In this document: positions 45,675 through 54,022 of the stretch, piece by piece
Layout of the letters: each line of letters starts with the position of its first letter
How positions within the stretch are numbered: the first letter of the stretch is position 1
Origin: Salimicrobium halophilum
GTDB taxonomy: Bacteria; Bacillota; Bacilli; Bacillales; Halobacillaceae
NCBI RefSeq assembly: GCF_900100295.1
Contig: NZ_FNEV01000001.1
Span: 434,001-498,000 of the forward strand
Direction: 5' to 3'
DNA length: 64,000 nucleotides
Notes under the pieces: generated by a model
Database searches by the model: none
What the model was told of the DNA's origin: nothing
What the model saw: only the letters and a program-made list of their open reading frames with translations
Made by a program: the position numbers and the translations under genes

Positions 45675-46421
45675 TCAGGAGCGGACAGGTACGAAACTTT
45701 TTCTATGGTATGGGGTGATTCCCTCTGCCTTTATCGCATCGAGGTGCACTTTCGTCCCGTATCCTTTATTATTGGCGAACCCGTAGCAGGGATAAGACTC
45801 ACCAAGGTCTTTCATAAACCGATCTCTTGTCACTTTAGCAATCACGCTCGCAGCAGCAATGGAAACGCTTCGCTCATCCCCCTTCACATAAGCCTCCTGG
45901 TCACTTTTCACGGGAATGCTCATAGCATCTACGAGAAGGAAATCAGGAGCGTATTCCATATTCTCTACCGCTCGTTTCATAGCCAGTTTCGTTGCCTGAT
46001 AGATATTAATTTCATCGATCTCCTCTGCGCTCGCTTCCCCTACCCCTACATCCGCATACTTCATGATTTCGTTATAGAATGAATCTTTGTCTTTCTCTGT
46101 GAGCTTTTTGGAATCATTCAGACCATATAAAGTGAATCCTTCCGGTAAACGCACACATGCTGCCGTGACCGGACCCGCAATCGGCCCTCTGCCTGCTTCA
46201 TCTATGCCGGCTATATAGCTGTATCCCTTTGCCTTTTTCTCCTCTTCCAATAGACTCATTTCATGCCACTGGTTTTCAAGTTCTTCTCTACGTGCTTCCT
46301 GTTTTTTTATACGTGCAACGATTTGCTGGACACCTTTTCTTTCATCTTCCTGAATGTCTGCTAATGTCAAAAGCCCCTGCTTTTCTTCTTCCTTCAATTG
46401 CTTCACTGATTTATTCGGCAT
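45675..46421 (-). CDS. rnhB: Ribonuclease HII
   Basis: RNase HII removes ribonucleotides and RNA from RNA-DNA hybrids. The active-site motif AGIDEAGRGPIAGPV begins near residue 69, with the later acidic residues in LLVDAMSIP and the GYGTKVHLDAI segment. The first 65 residues form a helical, charged N-terminal extension typical of Bacillus RnhB. The 248-residue length fits. Confidence 0.96.
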   Translation of the reverse strand: MPNKSVKQLKEEEKQGLLTLADIQEDERKGVQQIVARIKKQEARREELENQWHEMSLLEEEKKAKGYSYIAGIDEAGRGPIAGPVTAACVRLPEGFTLYGLNDSKKLTEKDKDSFYNEIMKYADVGVGEASAEEIDEINIYQATKLAMKRAVENMEYAPDFLLVDAMSIPVKSDQEAYVKGDERSVSIAAASVIAKVTRDRFMKDLGESYPCYGFANNKGYGTKVHLDAIKAEGITPYHRKSFVPVRS

Positions 46422-46512
46422 TGCGGATCCTTCCTCTCCTTTTTATATCGGAAAAAAATAAAATAATTGAATGGTTTCGTGAGATGGAACCCAGCGCTAA
46501 AGTTTTCTAATG

Positions 46513-46552
46513 AAAAAAAGAAAACGCGTCATGGAAGAGATCCACACGCGTT
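46513..46552 (-). terminator. Intrinsic terminator after rbgA
   Basis: On the minus strand AACGCGT-G-TGGA pairs with TCCA-TG-ACGCGTT, followed by TTCTTTTTTT. It overlaps the rbgA stop codon. The remaining bases up to rnhB (about 90) hold a weak promoter-like pair (TTCAAT-N18-TATAAA). Confidence 0.82.
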
Positions 46553-47390
46553 ACGGCCGTTCAAAACTGATTCTGCCGAGCCGGTCATTCCTCAAATCAT
46601 GGATGATGATTTCAGCCACTTTTTCGTAATTTACGACACCGCCACCTTCAAGCGCACCTCTTCTTTTACCGATTTTATCGAAGGCTTCCACTACATCTTC
46701 GAAATCGGAAAAACCGAACCGTGCTTCCATCAGGTCAGGGTAATGATCCTTCAAAAGATTAAGGATATAAATAGCCACTTCATCCTGAGGCAGAATCTGA
46801 TCCTTGATCGTCCCTATCGAAGCAAGACGGAACCCGATCGCTTCGTCTTCGAATTTCGGCCAGAGGATGCCTGGAGTGTCCAATAGTTCAAATTCATTCT
46901 TTACTTTGATCCACTGTTGTTTTTTCGTTACACCAGGTTTGTCTCCCGTTTCCGCTTTCTTCTTATGAGCAAGACGGTTGATCAGCGAGGATTTCCCGAC
47001 GTTTGGGATCCCTACGATCATTGCTCTCGGATTTCGCGGATTTATACCTTTCGCCCGCTGCTTATCAAGCTTTTCCTGGGTAATTTGGCGTGCCGCCTGA
47101 GCTATTTGCTGAACGTCTTTCTTATTATTCACATCTATTGCAATCGCGTAAGAAAATTGACTTTGAAAATAATCAAGCCACTCTTTCGTCACCTCCGGAT
47201 CAGCCAGGTCCTTCTTCATCATGACGACCAGTTTCGGCTTATTCTGGATTTCTTCCTGTAACATCGGATTCTGAGAAGAAGCTGGTGCTCTTGCATCTAC
47301 CAGCTCGATAACGAAATCGACAAGCTTCAAATTCTCTTTCACTTCGCGTCTCGCTTTGGCCATGTGGCCTGGATACCACTGAATACTCAC
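46551..47390 (-). CDS. rbgA: Ribosome biogenesis GTPase RbgA (YlqF)
   Basis: RbgA is a circularly permuted GTPase that matures the 50S subunit. Motif order is G4 first, then G1 IPNVGKSSLINR near residue 125, G3 DTPGILWPKF near residue 168 and the C-terminal RNA-binding region. The G4 site reads MMKKDLAD where the family has NKxD, so the Asn is replaced by Met. GTG 47390 has AAAGGAGG 7 bases upstream and gives MSIQWYPGHMAKA. It starts 13 bases after lepB. Confidence 0.95.
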   Translation of the reverse strand: MSIQWYPGHMAKARREVKENLKLVDFVIELVDARAPASSQNPMLQEEIQNKPKLVVMMKKDLADPEVTKEWLDYFQSQFSYAIAIDVNNKKDVQQIAQAARQITQEKLDKQRAKGINPRNPRAMIVGIPNVGKSSLINRLAHKKKAETGDKPGVTKKQQWIKVKNEFELLDTPGILWPKFEDEAIGFRLASIGTIKDQILPQDEVAIYILNLLKDHYPDLMEARFGFSDFEDVVEAFDKIGKRRGALEGGGVVNYEKVAEIIIHDLRNDRLGRISFERP

Positions 47391-47403
47391 CTTAGTCCCT
47401 CCT

Positions 47404-47952
47404 TTAATCAAGCCATTGAATGCGCTCCGGCGGCCAGTAAGACAGAATCGCCTCTCCTACGACCTTTTCAAGCGGTACGACTCCAAACGCCCGGCTGTCT
47501 GTAGAATTCCTGCGATTATCCCCCAGAACCAGGACGTTACCTTCGGGGATTTCCGAGTAACCACCTTCGAGCTGCTCCAGCTCAAAGTTTCTCGTGTATC
47601 TCTCCCCCTCCGGCATTTCCCTTATCCTATCTTCCAGGAACGGCTCTTCCACCTGTTCATTATTAATATATAGCTGATCATCCCTTACGGCTACGTGTTC
47701 TCCTGGCAAACCGATCACTCTTTTAATGTAATCTCTCCGTTCTGTTGCATGGAAGACGACGATATCAAAACGGTGAGGAGAACCGAGGGTATAGTTGATT
47801 TTACTCACGATCAAGCGATCCTCATTATGTAAATTCGGAAGCATGGATGGACCTTCCACTACCACAGGGGCGAAAAGGAACAACCTTACAAGGATAGCAA
47901 GAACTGCTGCCACGGCCAGTGCTTTTGCCCAATCTATGATTTGTCGTTTCAT
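47404..47952 (-). CDS. lepB: Type I signal peptidase
   Basis: Signal peptidase of the SipS class removes signal peptides outside the membrane. The 182-residue protein has one N-terminal membrane helix (residues about 8-28), the Ser of VVEGPSMLPNL near residue 37, the Lys of DYIKRVIGLPGE near residue 77 and LVLGDNRRNSTDSRAFG near the end. ATG 47952 has AAGGTG 8 bases upstream; the open frame extends further but without family similarity. In B. subtilis this site holds ylqF preceded by sipS-like genes in some relatives. Confidence 0.94.
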   Translation of the reverse strand: MKRQIIDWAKALAVAAVLAILVRLFLFAPVVVEGPSMLPNLHNEDRLIVSKINYTLGSPHRFDIVVFHATERRDYIKRVIGLPGEHVAVRDDQLYINNEQVEEPFLEDRIREMPEGERYTRNFELEQLEGGYSEIPEGNVLVLGDNRRNSTDSRAFGVVPLEKVVGEAILSYWPPERIQWLD

Positions 47953-47973
47953 ATTCGAAGCACCTTCTTTTCC

Positions 47974-47979
47974 ATTATA
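47974..47979 (-). promoter_or_regulatory. Extended -10 element, candidate lepB promoter
   Basis: TATAAT preceded by TGT on the minus strand (extended -10 type) with only a weak -35. It would give a very short leader (about 15 bases) ahead of lepB. Confidence 0.4.
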
Positions 47980-48010
47980 ACAAAAGGCGATCCTATCCGA
48001 AAAAGCACAG

Positions 48011-48026
48011 AAGCAGGATCCTGCTT
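48011..48026. repeat. Perfect 16-base palindrome upstream of lepB
   Basis: AAGCAGGATCCTGCTT lies between the rplS terminator and the lepB promoter candidate. It has no T-tract and could be a protein-binding site, but nothing supports a specific factor. Confidence 0.35.
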
Positions 48027-48049
48027 TTGTTCGTTTATCTATTTTATCA

Positions 48050-48083
48050 GAAAAAAAGGAGCTTGACAGCGCAAGCTCCTTTT
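48050..48083 (-). terminator. Intrinsic terminator after rplS
   Basis: On the minus strand a perfect 12-base stem (AAAAGGAGCTTG/CAAGCTCCTTTT, 6-base loop) is followed by further T residues, a few bases after the rplS stop. Confidence 0.92.
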
Positions 48084-48089
48084 CCACTA

Positions 48090-48434
48090 TTAAATGATCT
48101 CTTTAATACGCGCTGCTTTTCCGCGTAGGTTACGCAGATAGTAAAGTTTCGCCTGACGTACTTTACCACGGCGAGTGCGTTCAATTTTTGCGATTCTTGG
48201 GCTATGAAGCGGGAATGTACGCTCTACACCTACACCGTAAGAAATCTTACGTACCGTAAACGTTTCGCTGATTCCTCCGTTTTGGCGTTTGATGACGACC
48301 CCTTCAAATACCTGGATACGCTCGCGGCTACCTTCAACAACTTTTGCGTGTACTTTTACAGTATCACCAGGGCGAAAGTTGGGATGGTCCGTACGGAGCT
48401 GATCCTTTGTAATGTCATGAAGTAGTTCCTGCAT
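48090..48434 (-). CDS. rplS: 50S ribosomal protein L19
   Basis: L19 lies at the 30S-50S interface. The 114-residue protein has [33 protein letters not shown] and the signature [23 protein letters not shown] 48434 gives the family start [16 protein letters not shown] with GGAG about 10 bases upstream; the upstream GTG at 48443 is too close to the ribosome site. It has its own promoter and leader after trmD. Confidence 0.97.
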   Translation of the reverse strand: MQELLHDITKDQLRTDHPNFRPGDTVKVHAKVVEGSRERIQVFEGVVIKRQNGGISETFTVRKISYGVGVERTFPLHSPRIAKIERTRRGKVRQAKLYYLRNLRGKAARIKEII

Positions 48435-48522
48435 TTTTTTCACTCTCCTTTTAACTAATGCTCATCCCTCTATGAGCGAGCGGAACATCGTTTTTTCCAC
48501 TTAAACCGAACGTTTAAGCACA
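48435..48522 (-). ncRNA. Probable L19 leader (rplS 5' untranslated region)
   Basis: The leader of about 88 bases between the predicted transcript start and rplS holds two stem-loops on the minus strand: CTTAAAC/GTTTAAG with a 5-base loop, and GCTCAT/ATGAGC with a 6-base loop close to the ribosome site. An L19 leader family (Rfam) is known upstream of rplS in Bacillus relatives. The match to that family is by position and hairpins, not by a covariance search. Confidence 0.5.
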
Positions 48523-48528
48523 ACGTAT

Positions 48529-48557
48529 AATATAGCATATTATCCCTTTTAACACAA
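48529..48557 (-). promoter_or_regulatory. Sigma-A promoter of rplS
   Basis: On the minus strand, TTGTGT (48557-48552), a 17-base spacer and TATATT (48534-48529), just after the trmD stop. Confidence 0.65.
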
Positions 48558-48564
48558 GGGTTTA

Positions 48565-49290
48565 TCAGCTTTTTTTCCATTCTTCTATCAAAGCCTTTTC
48601 ATTATCCGAAAGCTCTACTTTATCGAGGAGATCGGGACGTCTGGCAGCCGTCCTTTTCAAAGACTCTTTGCGGCGCCATTCGTCTATTTTGGCATGGTTC
48701 CCTGATGTTAGAACCTCGGGCACTTCCATCCCCCGAAAGTTCTGTGGGCGCGTATAATGAGGATGTTCAAGTAGTCCGTTCGAAAACGAATCTTCCGGAG
48801 CCGACTGCTCATTACCCAGGACTCCGGGAAGTAATCGCACGACAGCATCCATCGTAACCATTGCCGGCAGCTCTCCGCCAGTAAGGACATAGTCACCGAT
48901 GGAGATCTCATCCGTAACGAGGTGTTCACGAATCCTTTCATCGTATCCCTCATAATGGCCGCACAAAAACACCAGATGATTCTCCTCCGAGAGTTCTTCT
49001 GCTTTACGCTGAGTCAGAGGTTCTCCTTGAGGACACATAAGAATGACTCTGGCTTCTTTGTCGGGATTGATCGCCTCCATGGCATCAAACATCGGCTGCG
49101 GGGTAAGAACAAGTCCTGCTCCCCCTCCATACGGATAATCATCGACTTTGTTATGCTTGTTCGTCGTGTAATCCCGGAAATTGATGAACCGATGGGTGAA
49201 AGCACCATTTTCCCCGGCCCGTTTTAAAATAGAAGAGCGGAGAACCCCTTCGAACATTTCCGGAAATAATGTCAGAATATCAATATGCAT
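48565..49290 (-). CDS. trmD: tRNA (guanine37-N1)-methyltransferase TrmD
   Basis: TrmD methylates G37 of tRNAs read by CNN codons, preventing frameshifts. It is a SPOUT-fold enzyme: [20 protein letters not shown] at the start, then [31 protein letters not shown] and the knot motif [17 protein letters not shown]. The 241-residue length is standard. The ATG overlaps the rimM stop by one base. Confidence 0.98.
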   Translation of the reverse strand: MHIDILTLFPEMFEGVLRSSILKRAGENGAFTHRFINFRDYTTNKHNKVDDYPYGGGAGLVLTPQPMFDAMEAINPDKEARVILMCPQGEPLTQRKAEELSEENHLVFLCGHYEGYDERIREHLVTDEISIGDYVLTGGELPAMVTMDAVVRLLPGVLGNEQSAPEDSFSNGLLEHPHYTRPQNFRGMEVPEVLTSGNHAKIDEWRRKESLKRTAARRPDLLDKVELSDNEKALIEEWKKS

Positions 49291-49808
49291 CAGTCCAACA
49301 GTCCCTCCATAGGTTCAATAATAATCGATTTCTTTACTACATCGATATACGTAACGACATCTTCAATGTAAGGGATAAGCGCATCTCCTTTCCCTTCTCT
49401 CTCTACCACCCATACATCATTCGCACCAGGGGTCAGGATTTCTTTGATGGTCCCGACATAATGGCCACCGGTTGTATACACATAACATCCGATGATTTCA
49501 TGAAAATAATATTCATCTTCATAAAGGATGCCCGGATTATCTTTTTCGACCATTAACATCCCATCTCTCAAAGATTCCGCTTCGTTTACAGTCGGATAGC
49601 CCTCGAAAGTAAGAAGATCAAAACCCTTATGGATACGGTGGTTGCCAACGACAAGTTCCGTCACCTGTTCATTACCTTCATTCGTCCAGTACAACGTATT
49701 ACCTTCTTCGAAACGTTCCTCGAAATCCGTGATGCGCTTGACCTTCACTTCCCCTTTTATTCCATGGGTATTGATGATTTTACCGACATTCAAATACTCT
49801 TGATCCAT
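49290..49808 (-). CDS. rimM: 16S rRNA processing protein RimM
   Basis: RimM binds S19 and helps mature the 30S head. The N-terminal RimM domain starts [18 protein letters not shown], and the C-terminal PRC-barrel contains [18 protein letters not shown] and [11 protein letters not shown]. The length is 172 residues. Its ATG directly follows the ylqD stop, and it precedes trmD, the standard rpsP-khpA-ylqD-rimM-trmD order. Confidence 0.97.
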   Translation of the reverse strand: MDQEYLNVGKIINTHGIKGEVKVKRITDFEERFEEGNTLYWTNEGNEQVTELVVGNHRIHKGFDLLTFEGYPTVNEAESLRDGMLMVEKDNPGILYEDEYYFHEIIGCYVYTTGGHYVGTIKEILTPGANDVWVVEREGKGDALIPYIEDVVTYIDVVKKSIIIEPMEGLLD

Positions 49809-50198
49809 TTAAACATCCCTCACTCGCTTTATGACTCCATCTTCAATGACGATTTCTCTATCCTTCAGTGTTTCCCATCCCATACCTTCTTCGATATCTA
49901 TGACACTATCCACTTCTTCGACTGTCAGTTCATAACTCTCAGGAAGGATATCCAGCTGTTCTAATTGATAGCTGATCGCTTCCACCTTATTCTCCCGCTG
50001 TTTGATTTCCTGACTCATCCGTTCTTCGATCTTTGAAGGCAGTGTACCGTACTTGTGCTCTAACTTCTTCTGTTCAAAATGAAGCTGTTCCTTTTCCGTT
50101 TCCACTTGCTTCCGCTGGTTACGCAGGCGATCGCTTTGTTTGTTTCGCTCTGTTTCTGTGAGGACAACTTTCACCGGGACTTTTTTCATTATTCTCAA
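49809..50198 (-). CDS. ylqD: YlqD family protein
   Basis: The 129-residue protein has an N-terminal short strand region (MKKVPVKVVLTETERN), a long Gln/Glu/Lys coiled coil (residues about 25-80), and a C-terminal strand segment (IVIEDGVIKRVRDV). It corresponds to B. subtilis YlqD by position and appearance; function unknown. TTG 50198 is chosen since AAAGGGG lies 8 bases upstream and it gives the family-like start; ATG 50189 is the alternative. Confidence 0.85.
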   Translation of the reverse strand: MRIMKKVPVKVVLTETERNKQSDRLRNQRKQVETEKEQLHFEQKKLEHKYGTLPSKIEERMSQEIKQRENKVEAISYQLEQLDILPESYELTVEEVDSVIDIEEGMGWETLKDREIVIEDGVIKRVRDV

Positions 50199-50221
50199 GA
50201 GCGTCACCCCTTTTCGGATGC

Positions 50222-50254
50222 AAAAAAAGGGAAAGGTTTTAAATCCCTCTCCCT
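50222..50254 (-). terminator. Terminator-like hairpin between khpA and ylqD
   Basis: On the minus strand AGGGAGAGG pairs with CCTTTCCCT (one G-T pair), followed by a run of T residues, just after the khpA stop. It probably lowers expression of ylqD-rimM-trmD relative to rpsP-khpA. Confidence 0.75.
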
Positions 50255-50258
50255 CTTC

Positions 50259-50486
50259 TTACATGATATCTACATAAACCTTCTTGTTGTTGTCTCTATT
50301 AGCTGCATAGACGACGGTGCGAATCGACTTCGCGATCCTGCCGTTCTTACCGATCACTTTCCCTACATCATCCTGATGAACAGTTACGTGATAGACTACC
50401 TTATCCGGTTCTTCATTCACGTCGATAACCAGTTCCTCAGGATGATCGATCAACGGTGAAACAATCGTTTCAAGCAAGGTTTTCAT
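50259..50486 (-). CDS. khpA: KH-domain RNA-binding protein KhpA (YlqC)
   Basis: This 75-residue protein is a single KH domain with the GKNGR loop (VGKVIGKNGRIAKSIRTVV, near residues 41-60). KhpA pairs with KhpB/Jag to bind RNA in Firmicutes. It lies 14 bases after rpsP and before ylqD, as in B. subtilis. Confidence 0.95.
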   Translation of the reverse strand: MKTLLETIVSPLIDHPEELVIDVNEEPDKVVYHVTVHQDDVGKVIGKNGRIAKSIRTVVYAANRDNNKKVYVDIM

Positions 50487-50500
50487 GAGATCACACTACT

Positions 50501-50773
50501 TTATTTTTGATTTTTTTTATCGTGGAACTGCTTCATGATTCCTTCTTTGGAGAAAAGGTTACGGACTGTGTCACTCGGCTGAGCACCATCAGTCATCCAC
50601 TGAAGAGCTTTCTCCTGATCAATGTTCACTTCTACCGGATTTGCTACCGGGTTATACGTTCCGATCTGCTCAATGATACGACCATCACGAGGGGAACGGG
50701 AATCTGCTACTACTACACGATAAAATGGGTTACGCTTTGCACCCATGCGCTTCAAACGAATTTTAACTGCCAT
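50501..50773 (-). CDS. rpsP: 30S ribosomal protein S16
   Basis: S16 is a small early-assembly 30S protein. The 90-residue sequence starts [31 protein letters not shown]-type residues and continues [17 protein letters not shown] precedes the ATG at 50773. First gene of the rpsP-khpA-ylqD-rimM-trmD unit. Confidence 0.98.
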   Translation of the reverse strand: MAVKIRLKRMGAKRNPFYRVVVADSRSPRDGRIIEQIGTYNPVANPVEVNIDQEKALQWMTDGAQPSDTVRNLFSKEGIMKQFHDKKNQK

Positions 50774-50818
50774 ATTTATTGCACCTCCGATTAATATTAA
50801 TGACTCACACAGATTAAG

Positions 50819-50847
50819 ATTTTAGCAGAAGTTCAAAACTGTGTAAA
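50819..50847 (-). promoter_or_regulatory. Sigma-A promoter of rpsP
   Basis: On the minus strand, TTTACA (50847-50842), a 17-base spacer and TAAAAT (50824-50819), located between ffh and rpsP. Confidence 0.72.
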
Positions 50848-50858
50848 GCATTTTTCCA

Positions 50859-52199
50859 TTACATAAAAGGAAAATTCATTCCTTTTCCTTTTTTGCCTTT
50901 TTGATTGCTGAATTGTTTCATCATCTTCTTCATTTCATTGAACTGTTTCAAGAGCCTGTTCACTTCGGATACAGACGTACCTGAACCTTTGGCGATCCGC
51001 TTCTTACGGCTCGCGTTCATCACAGAAGGGTCATGACGTTCCTTTTTCGTCATGGACTGAATGATGGCTTCCACATGGACGATCTGTTTATCGTCGAAGG
51101 AAGCGTTCTGCAACCCTTTCATCTTGTTCGCACCAGGAATCATATTGATGATTTCATCCAGTGGTCCCATGTTTTTGACCTGATCCATCTGCTCGAGGAA
51201 GTCGTCAAAGGTGAAAGAAGCATTCTTCATCTTGGCTTCTAATTCTTTCGCCTGCTTTTCATCCACCTGCGTTTCCGCTTTTTCGATAAGGGTGAGCATG
51301 TCCCCCATACCGAGGATACGGGATGCCATACGTTCCGGATGAAAGACTTCAAGCTCATCCAGTTTCTCTCCCATACCTACGAATTTGATCGGTTTCCCGG
51401 TCACTGCCTTGATGGAAAGAGCAGCACCACCTCGGGTATCCCCGTCAAGTTTCGTCAGGAGAACACCGGAGATATCGAGTTGTTCATCAAAGCTCTCCGC
51501 TACGTTCACGGCATCCTGACCGGTCATCGCGTCTACGACGAGAAAGATTTCATCCGGATTGACCGCCTCTTTGACCCGGCCAAGTTCACCCATAAGCTCT
51601 CCGTCAATATGAAGACGACCGGCCGTATCGATGATGACGTAATCCTGATGGTCTTCTTTTGCTTGTTCCACGGCCTGTTTGGCGATATCCACAGGATCAG
51701 CTTCTGTCCCTTGGGAATGCACAGGGAAATCAAGCTGTTTCCCGATTGTCTCGAGCTGATCGATGGCTGCCGGACGATAGACATCGGCCGCTGCAAGAAG
51801 CGGTTTACGGTTATAGCTCTTGCGAAGAAGATTGGCAAGCTTCCCGGTAGTCGTCGTCTTACCGGCACCCTGAAGACCTACCATCATAATGACAGTAGGA
51901 GGCTTTTTCGCTACGGCGATTTTACTCTCATCGCCACCCATCAGCTCCGTAAGCTCCTCTTTGACGACTTTAATGACCTGCTGTCCGGGAGTCAGGCTCT
52001 CCATTACTTCCTGACCGATGGCACGTTCACGGATTCTTTTCACGAAATCCTTTACGACTTTGAAGTTGACGTCGGCTTCAAGCAGAGCCAGACGAACTTC
52101 TCGGGACATCTCTTTAACATCCTGCTCGGTGACTTTCCCTTTTCCTTTTATCTTCTGAATCGTTTCCTGCAAACGATCTGAAAGTCCTTCAAAAGCCAT
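50859..52199 (-). CDS. ffh: Signal recognition particle protein Ffh
   Basis: Ffh binds signal peptides and the SRP RNA. The NG GTPase has P-loop GLQGAGKTTTTGKLA near residue 107, DTAGRLHID (G3), LTKLDGDTRGGAAL (G4). The Met-rich M domain follows (residues about 300-430), with the SRP RNA-binding SGTSVSEVNRLLKQF. The 446-residue length is standard. It is 12 bases downstream of ylxM. Confidence 0.98.
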   Translation of the reverse strand: MAFEGLSDRLQETIQKIKGKGKVTEQDVKEMSREVRLALLEADVNFKVVKDFVKRIRERAIGQEVMESLTPGQQVIKVVKEELTELMGGDESKIAVAKKPPTVIMMVGLQGAGKTTTTGKLANLLRKSYNRKPLLAAADVYRPAAIDQLETIGKQLDFPVHSQGTEADPVDIAKQAVEQAKEDHQDYVIIDTAGRLHIDGELMGELGRVKEAVNPDEIFLVVDAMTGQDAVNVAESFDEQLDISGVLLTKLDGDTRGGAALSIKAVTGKPIKFVGMGEKLDELEVFHPERMASRILGMGDMLTLIEKAETQVDEKQAKELEAKMKNASFTFDDFLEQMDQVKNMGPLDEIINMIPGANKMKGLQNASFDDKQIVHVEAIIQSMTKKERHDPSVMNASRKKRIAKGSGTSVSEVNRLLKQFNEMKKMMKQFSNQKGKKGKGMNFPFM

Positions 52200-52211
52200 T
52201 CGGAAGACCCC

Positions 52212-52532
52212 CTATTCTAATTCTCTCAGTTGATCCACATATCGCTTTAACGGGTCCCGTTCTTCAAGCGATTGTTCCATCTCATCCAGTAGCTTCTGAC
52301 GCTTACTGAACTTATCGTACAGAAGCAGTTTATTTTCATACTCCTCAAGCATCATTTCTGTGCGCCTAATGTTATCATAGACGGCCTGTCTCGAAACATC
52401 GAAGGTTTCCGATATCTCTCCAAGCGAATAATCCTCGAGAAAGTACAGCTCCATGTAACTTCTTTGTTTAGGAGTCAAAAGCGATTGATAAAAATCAAAC
52501 AAAAAATTAACTCTCGTTGTCTTTTCGAGCAT
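52212..52532 (-). CDS. ylxM: YlxM family helix-turn-helix protein
   Basis: This 106-residue protein belongs to the UPF0122/YlxM family, which resembles sigma-70 region 4: [38 protein letters not shown]-type residues (about 17-54) form a helix-turn-helix. In other bacteria it modulates the SRP GTPase or SRP expression. ATG 52532 has AAGGAG 7 bases upstream. It precedes ffh, as in B. subtilis. Confidence 0.95.
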   Translation of the reverse strand: MLEKTTRVNFLFDFYQSLLTPKQRSYMELYFLEDYSLGEISETFDVSRQAVYDNIRRTEMMLEEYENKLLLYDKFSKRQKLLDEMEQSLEERDPLKRYVDQLRELE

Positions 52533-52573
52533 CCCTCTACTCCTTGTTAAGTGAAATACCTTTACAAACATTA

Positions 52574-52603
52574 ATACTAAAGGAGGGAAGGAAGGGCTGT
52601 CAA
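52574..52603 (-). promoter_or_regulatory. Sigma-A promoter of ylxM-ffh
   Basis: On the minus strand, TTGACA (52603-52598), an 18-base spacer and TAGTAT (52579-52574). The -35 lies just downstream of the ftsY stop, so ylxM-ffh can be transcribed apart from smc-ftsY. Confidence 0.72.
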
Positions 52604-52606
52604 GGA

Positions 52607-54007
52607 TTATCCCTTCTCTGTCTCTTCTTCATAATCATCAATCATATCAGCGAACAATCCATACACGAATGCATGAGCATCAAATGTTTCAAGATCGTTC
52701 ACGCCTTCACCGAGACCAACGAGTTTCACCGGAATCTCAAGCTCCCGGCGGATCGCCAGAATGATACCACCTTTTGCAGTACCATCCAGCTTAGTCAGTA
52801 CAATCCCTGTCACATCGGTCGCTTCGGAGAACGTTTTCGCCTGGCTCATTGCGTTCTGCCCTGTAGTAGCGTCCAGCGTGAGTAGCACCTCATGAGGAGC
52901 TTCTGGAATCTCCCGGGAGATGACCTTTTTCACTTTGGACAATTCATTCATCAGGTTCACTTTGTTCTGCAGACGTCCGGCTGTATCACAGATGAGCACG
53001 TCCGCTTTTCTTGACTTGGCAGCCTGGATTCCGTCATAAACGACTGCGGCCGGATCGCTGCCCGCATTATGCTTGATGACATCGACCCCGACTCTTTTGC
53101 CCCATGCATCCAACTGTTCGATGGCACCGGCACGGAACGTATCTCCAGCCGCAAGAAGCACTTTCTTCCCTTCCTGCTTCAACTGATACGCGAGTTTGCC
53201 AATAGAAGTCGTTTTTCCAACACCGTTGACACCGACGAACAGATACACCGTGAGGTCGCCTTCTTCTTCATGAAGACCTTCGACTTCCTCTTCATCATCT
53301 TCCCCGTAATAAAGCTCTACGAGTTTCTCGGAAATCACTTCTCTTACTTCCTTCGTATCCTTGATATTACGGCGCTTCACTTCCATCTCCAGTTCTTCGA
53401 TCAGTTCCATGACGGCATGAACTCCGACGTCTGCGGAGATCAGAACTTCCTCAAGCTCTTCGAAGAATTCCTCATCCACTTCCCTGTATTTAGCTACGAG
53501 ATCATTGATTTTCGTTGAAAACGAGTTCCTCGTTTTGGCAAGGCCTTTTTTGAATTTCTCTGCAATAGAGACTTTTTCCCCATCTTCCACAGGTTCCGGT
53601 AATTCTTCTTCCGTCCATTCCTCTTCCGATTCATGAGAAGGAGGTTCCTGCAGCTTGGCTTCCGGTTCTTCCGTCTCCGGAGCTTCCAATTTTTCCTGTG
53701 CAGGAGCTTCGAGTTCCACAGTTTCTTCCGTTTCCGGTTCTTCAAGCTCAGGAGTCTCTTCGGTCACAGGGCTTTCTAATTTTTCACTTTCTTCCGCTTC
53801 ATCAAGCTCAAGTGCTCCTTTATCAGAGTCTGTAGCTTCGTCGATTGATGGATCGTCCTGTCTGGAACGATCTTCAGAGGTCTCTGTTCCGGTTTCTTCC
53901 TCCCGGGCGGGTGCTTCTACATCCTCTGCGTCTTCTTTTTCATGATCGACTGGTTCTCCGACTTCGATCGGGGTAAACTTTTCTTTCAGTTTTTTGAAAA
54001 ATCCCAT
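52607..54007 (-). CDS. ftsY: Signal recognition particle receptor FtsY
   Basis: FtsY is the membrane receptor for SRP. The C-terminal NG domain (residues about 165-466) has P-loop [37 protein letters not shown] and [11 protein letters not shown]. The N-terminal part, after [11 protein letters not shown], holds roughly 120 residues that are extremely rich in Glu, Pro and Ser, which B. subtilis FtsY (about 329 residues) lacks. It resembles the acidic A domain of E. coli FtsY in character. It lies 15 bases after smc. Confidence 0.96.
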   Translation of the reverse strand: MGFFKKLKEKFTPIEVGEPVDHEKEDAEDVEAPAREEETGTETSEDRSRQDDPSIDEATDSDKGALELDEAEESEKLESPVTEETPELEEPETEETVELEAPAQEKLEAPETEEPEAKLQEPPSHESEEEWTEEELPEPVEDGEKVSIAEKFKKGLAKTRNSFSTKINDLVAKYREVDEEFFEELEEVLISADVGVHAVMELIEELEMEVKRRNIKDTKEVREVISEKLVELYYGEDDEEEVEGLHEEEGDLTVYLFVGVNGVGKTTSIGKLAYQLKQEGKKVLLAAGDTFRAGAIEQLDAWGKRVGVDVIKHNAGSDPAAVVYDGIQAAKSRKADVLICDTAGRLQNKVNLMNELSKVKKVISREIPEAPHEVLLTLDATTGQNAMSQAKTFSEATDVTGIVLTKLDGTAKGGIILAIRRELEIPVKLVGLGEGVNDLETFDAHAFVYGLFADMIDDYEEETEKG

Positions 54008-54022
54008 CTAACCTTCCTTCCT

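Noticed and set aside
47953-48087. N-terminal extension of LepB by 45 residues
   Set aside because: The extension crosses the promoter and palindrome region, has no signal peptidase similarity, and ATG 47952 has a good ribosome site.
51339-52181. A 280-codon plus-strand open frame opposite ffh
   Set aside because: Antisense to conserved ffh, no ribosome site and no family motif; it is a frame shadow.
53655-53945. Ser-rich plus-strand open frame opposite the ftsY acidic region
   Set aside because: The Ser runs are simply the reverse complement of Glu codons (GAA/GAG read as TTC/CTC in shifted frame); no independent coding evidence.
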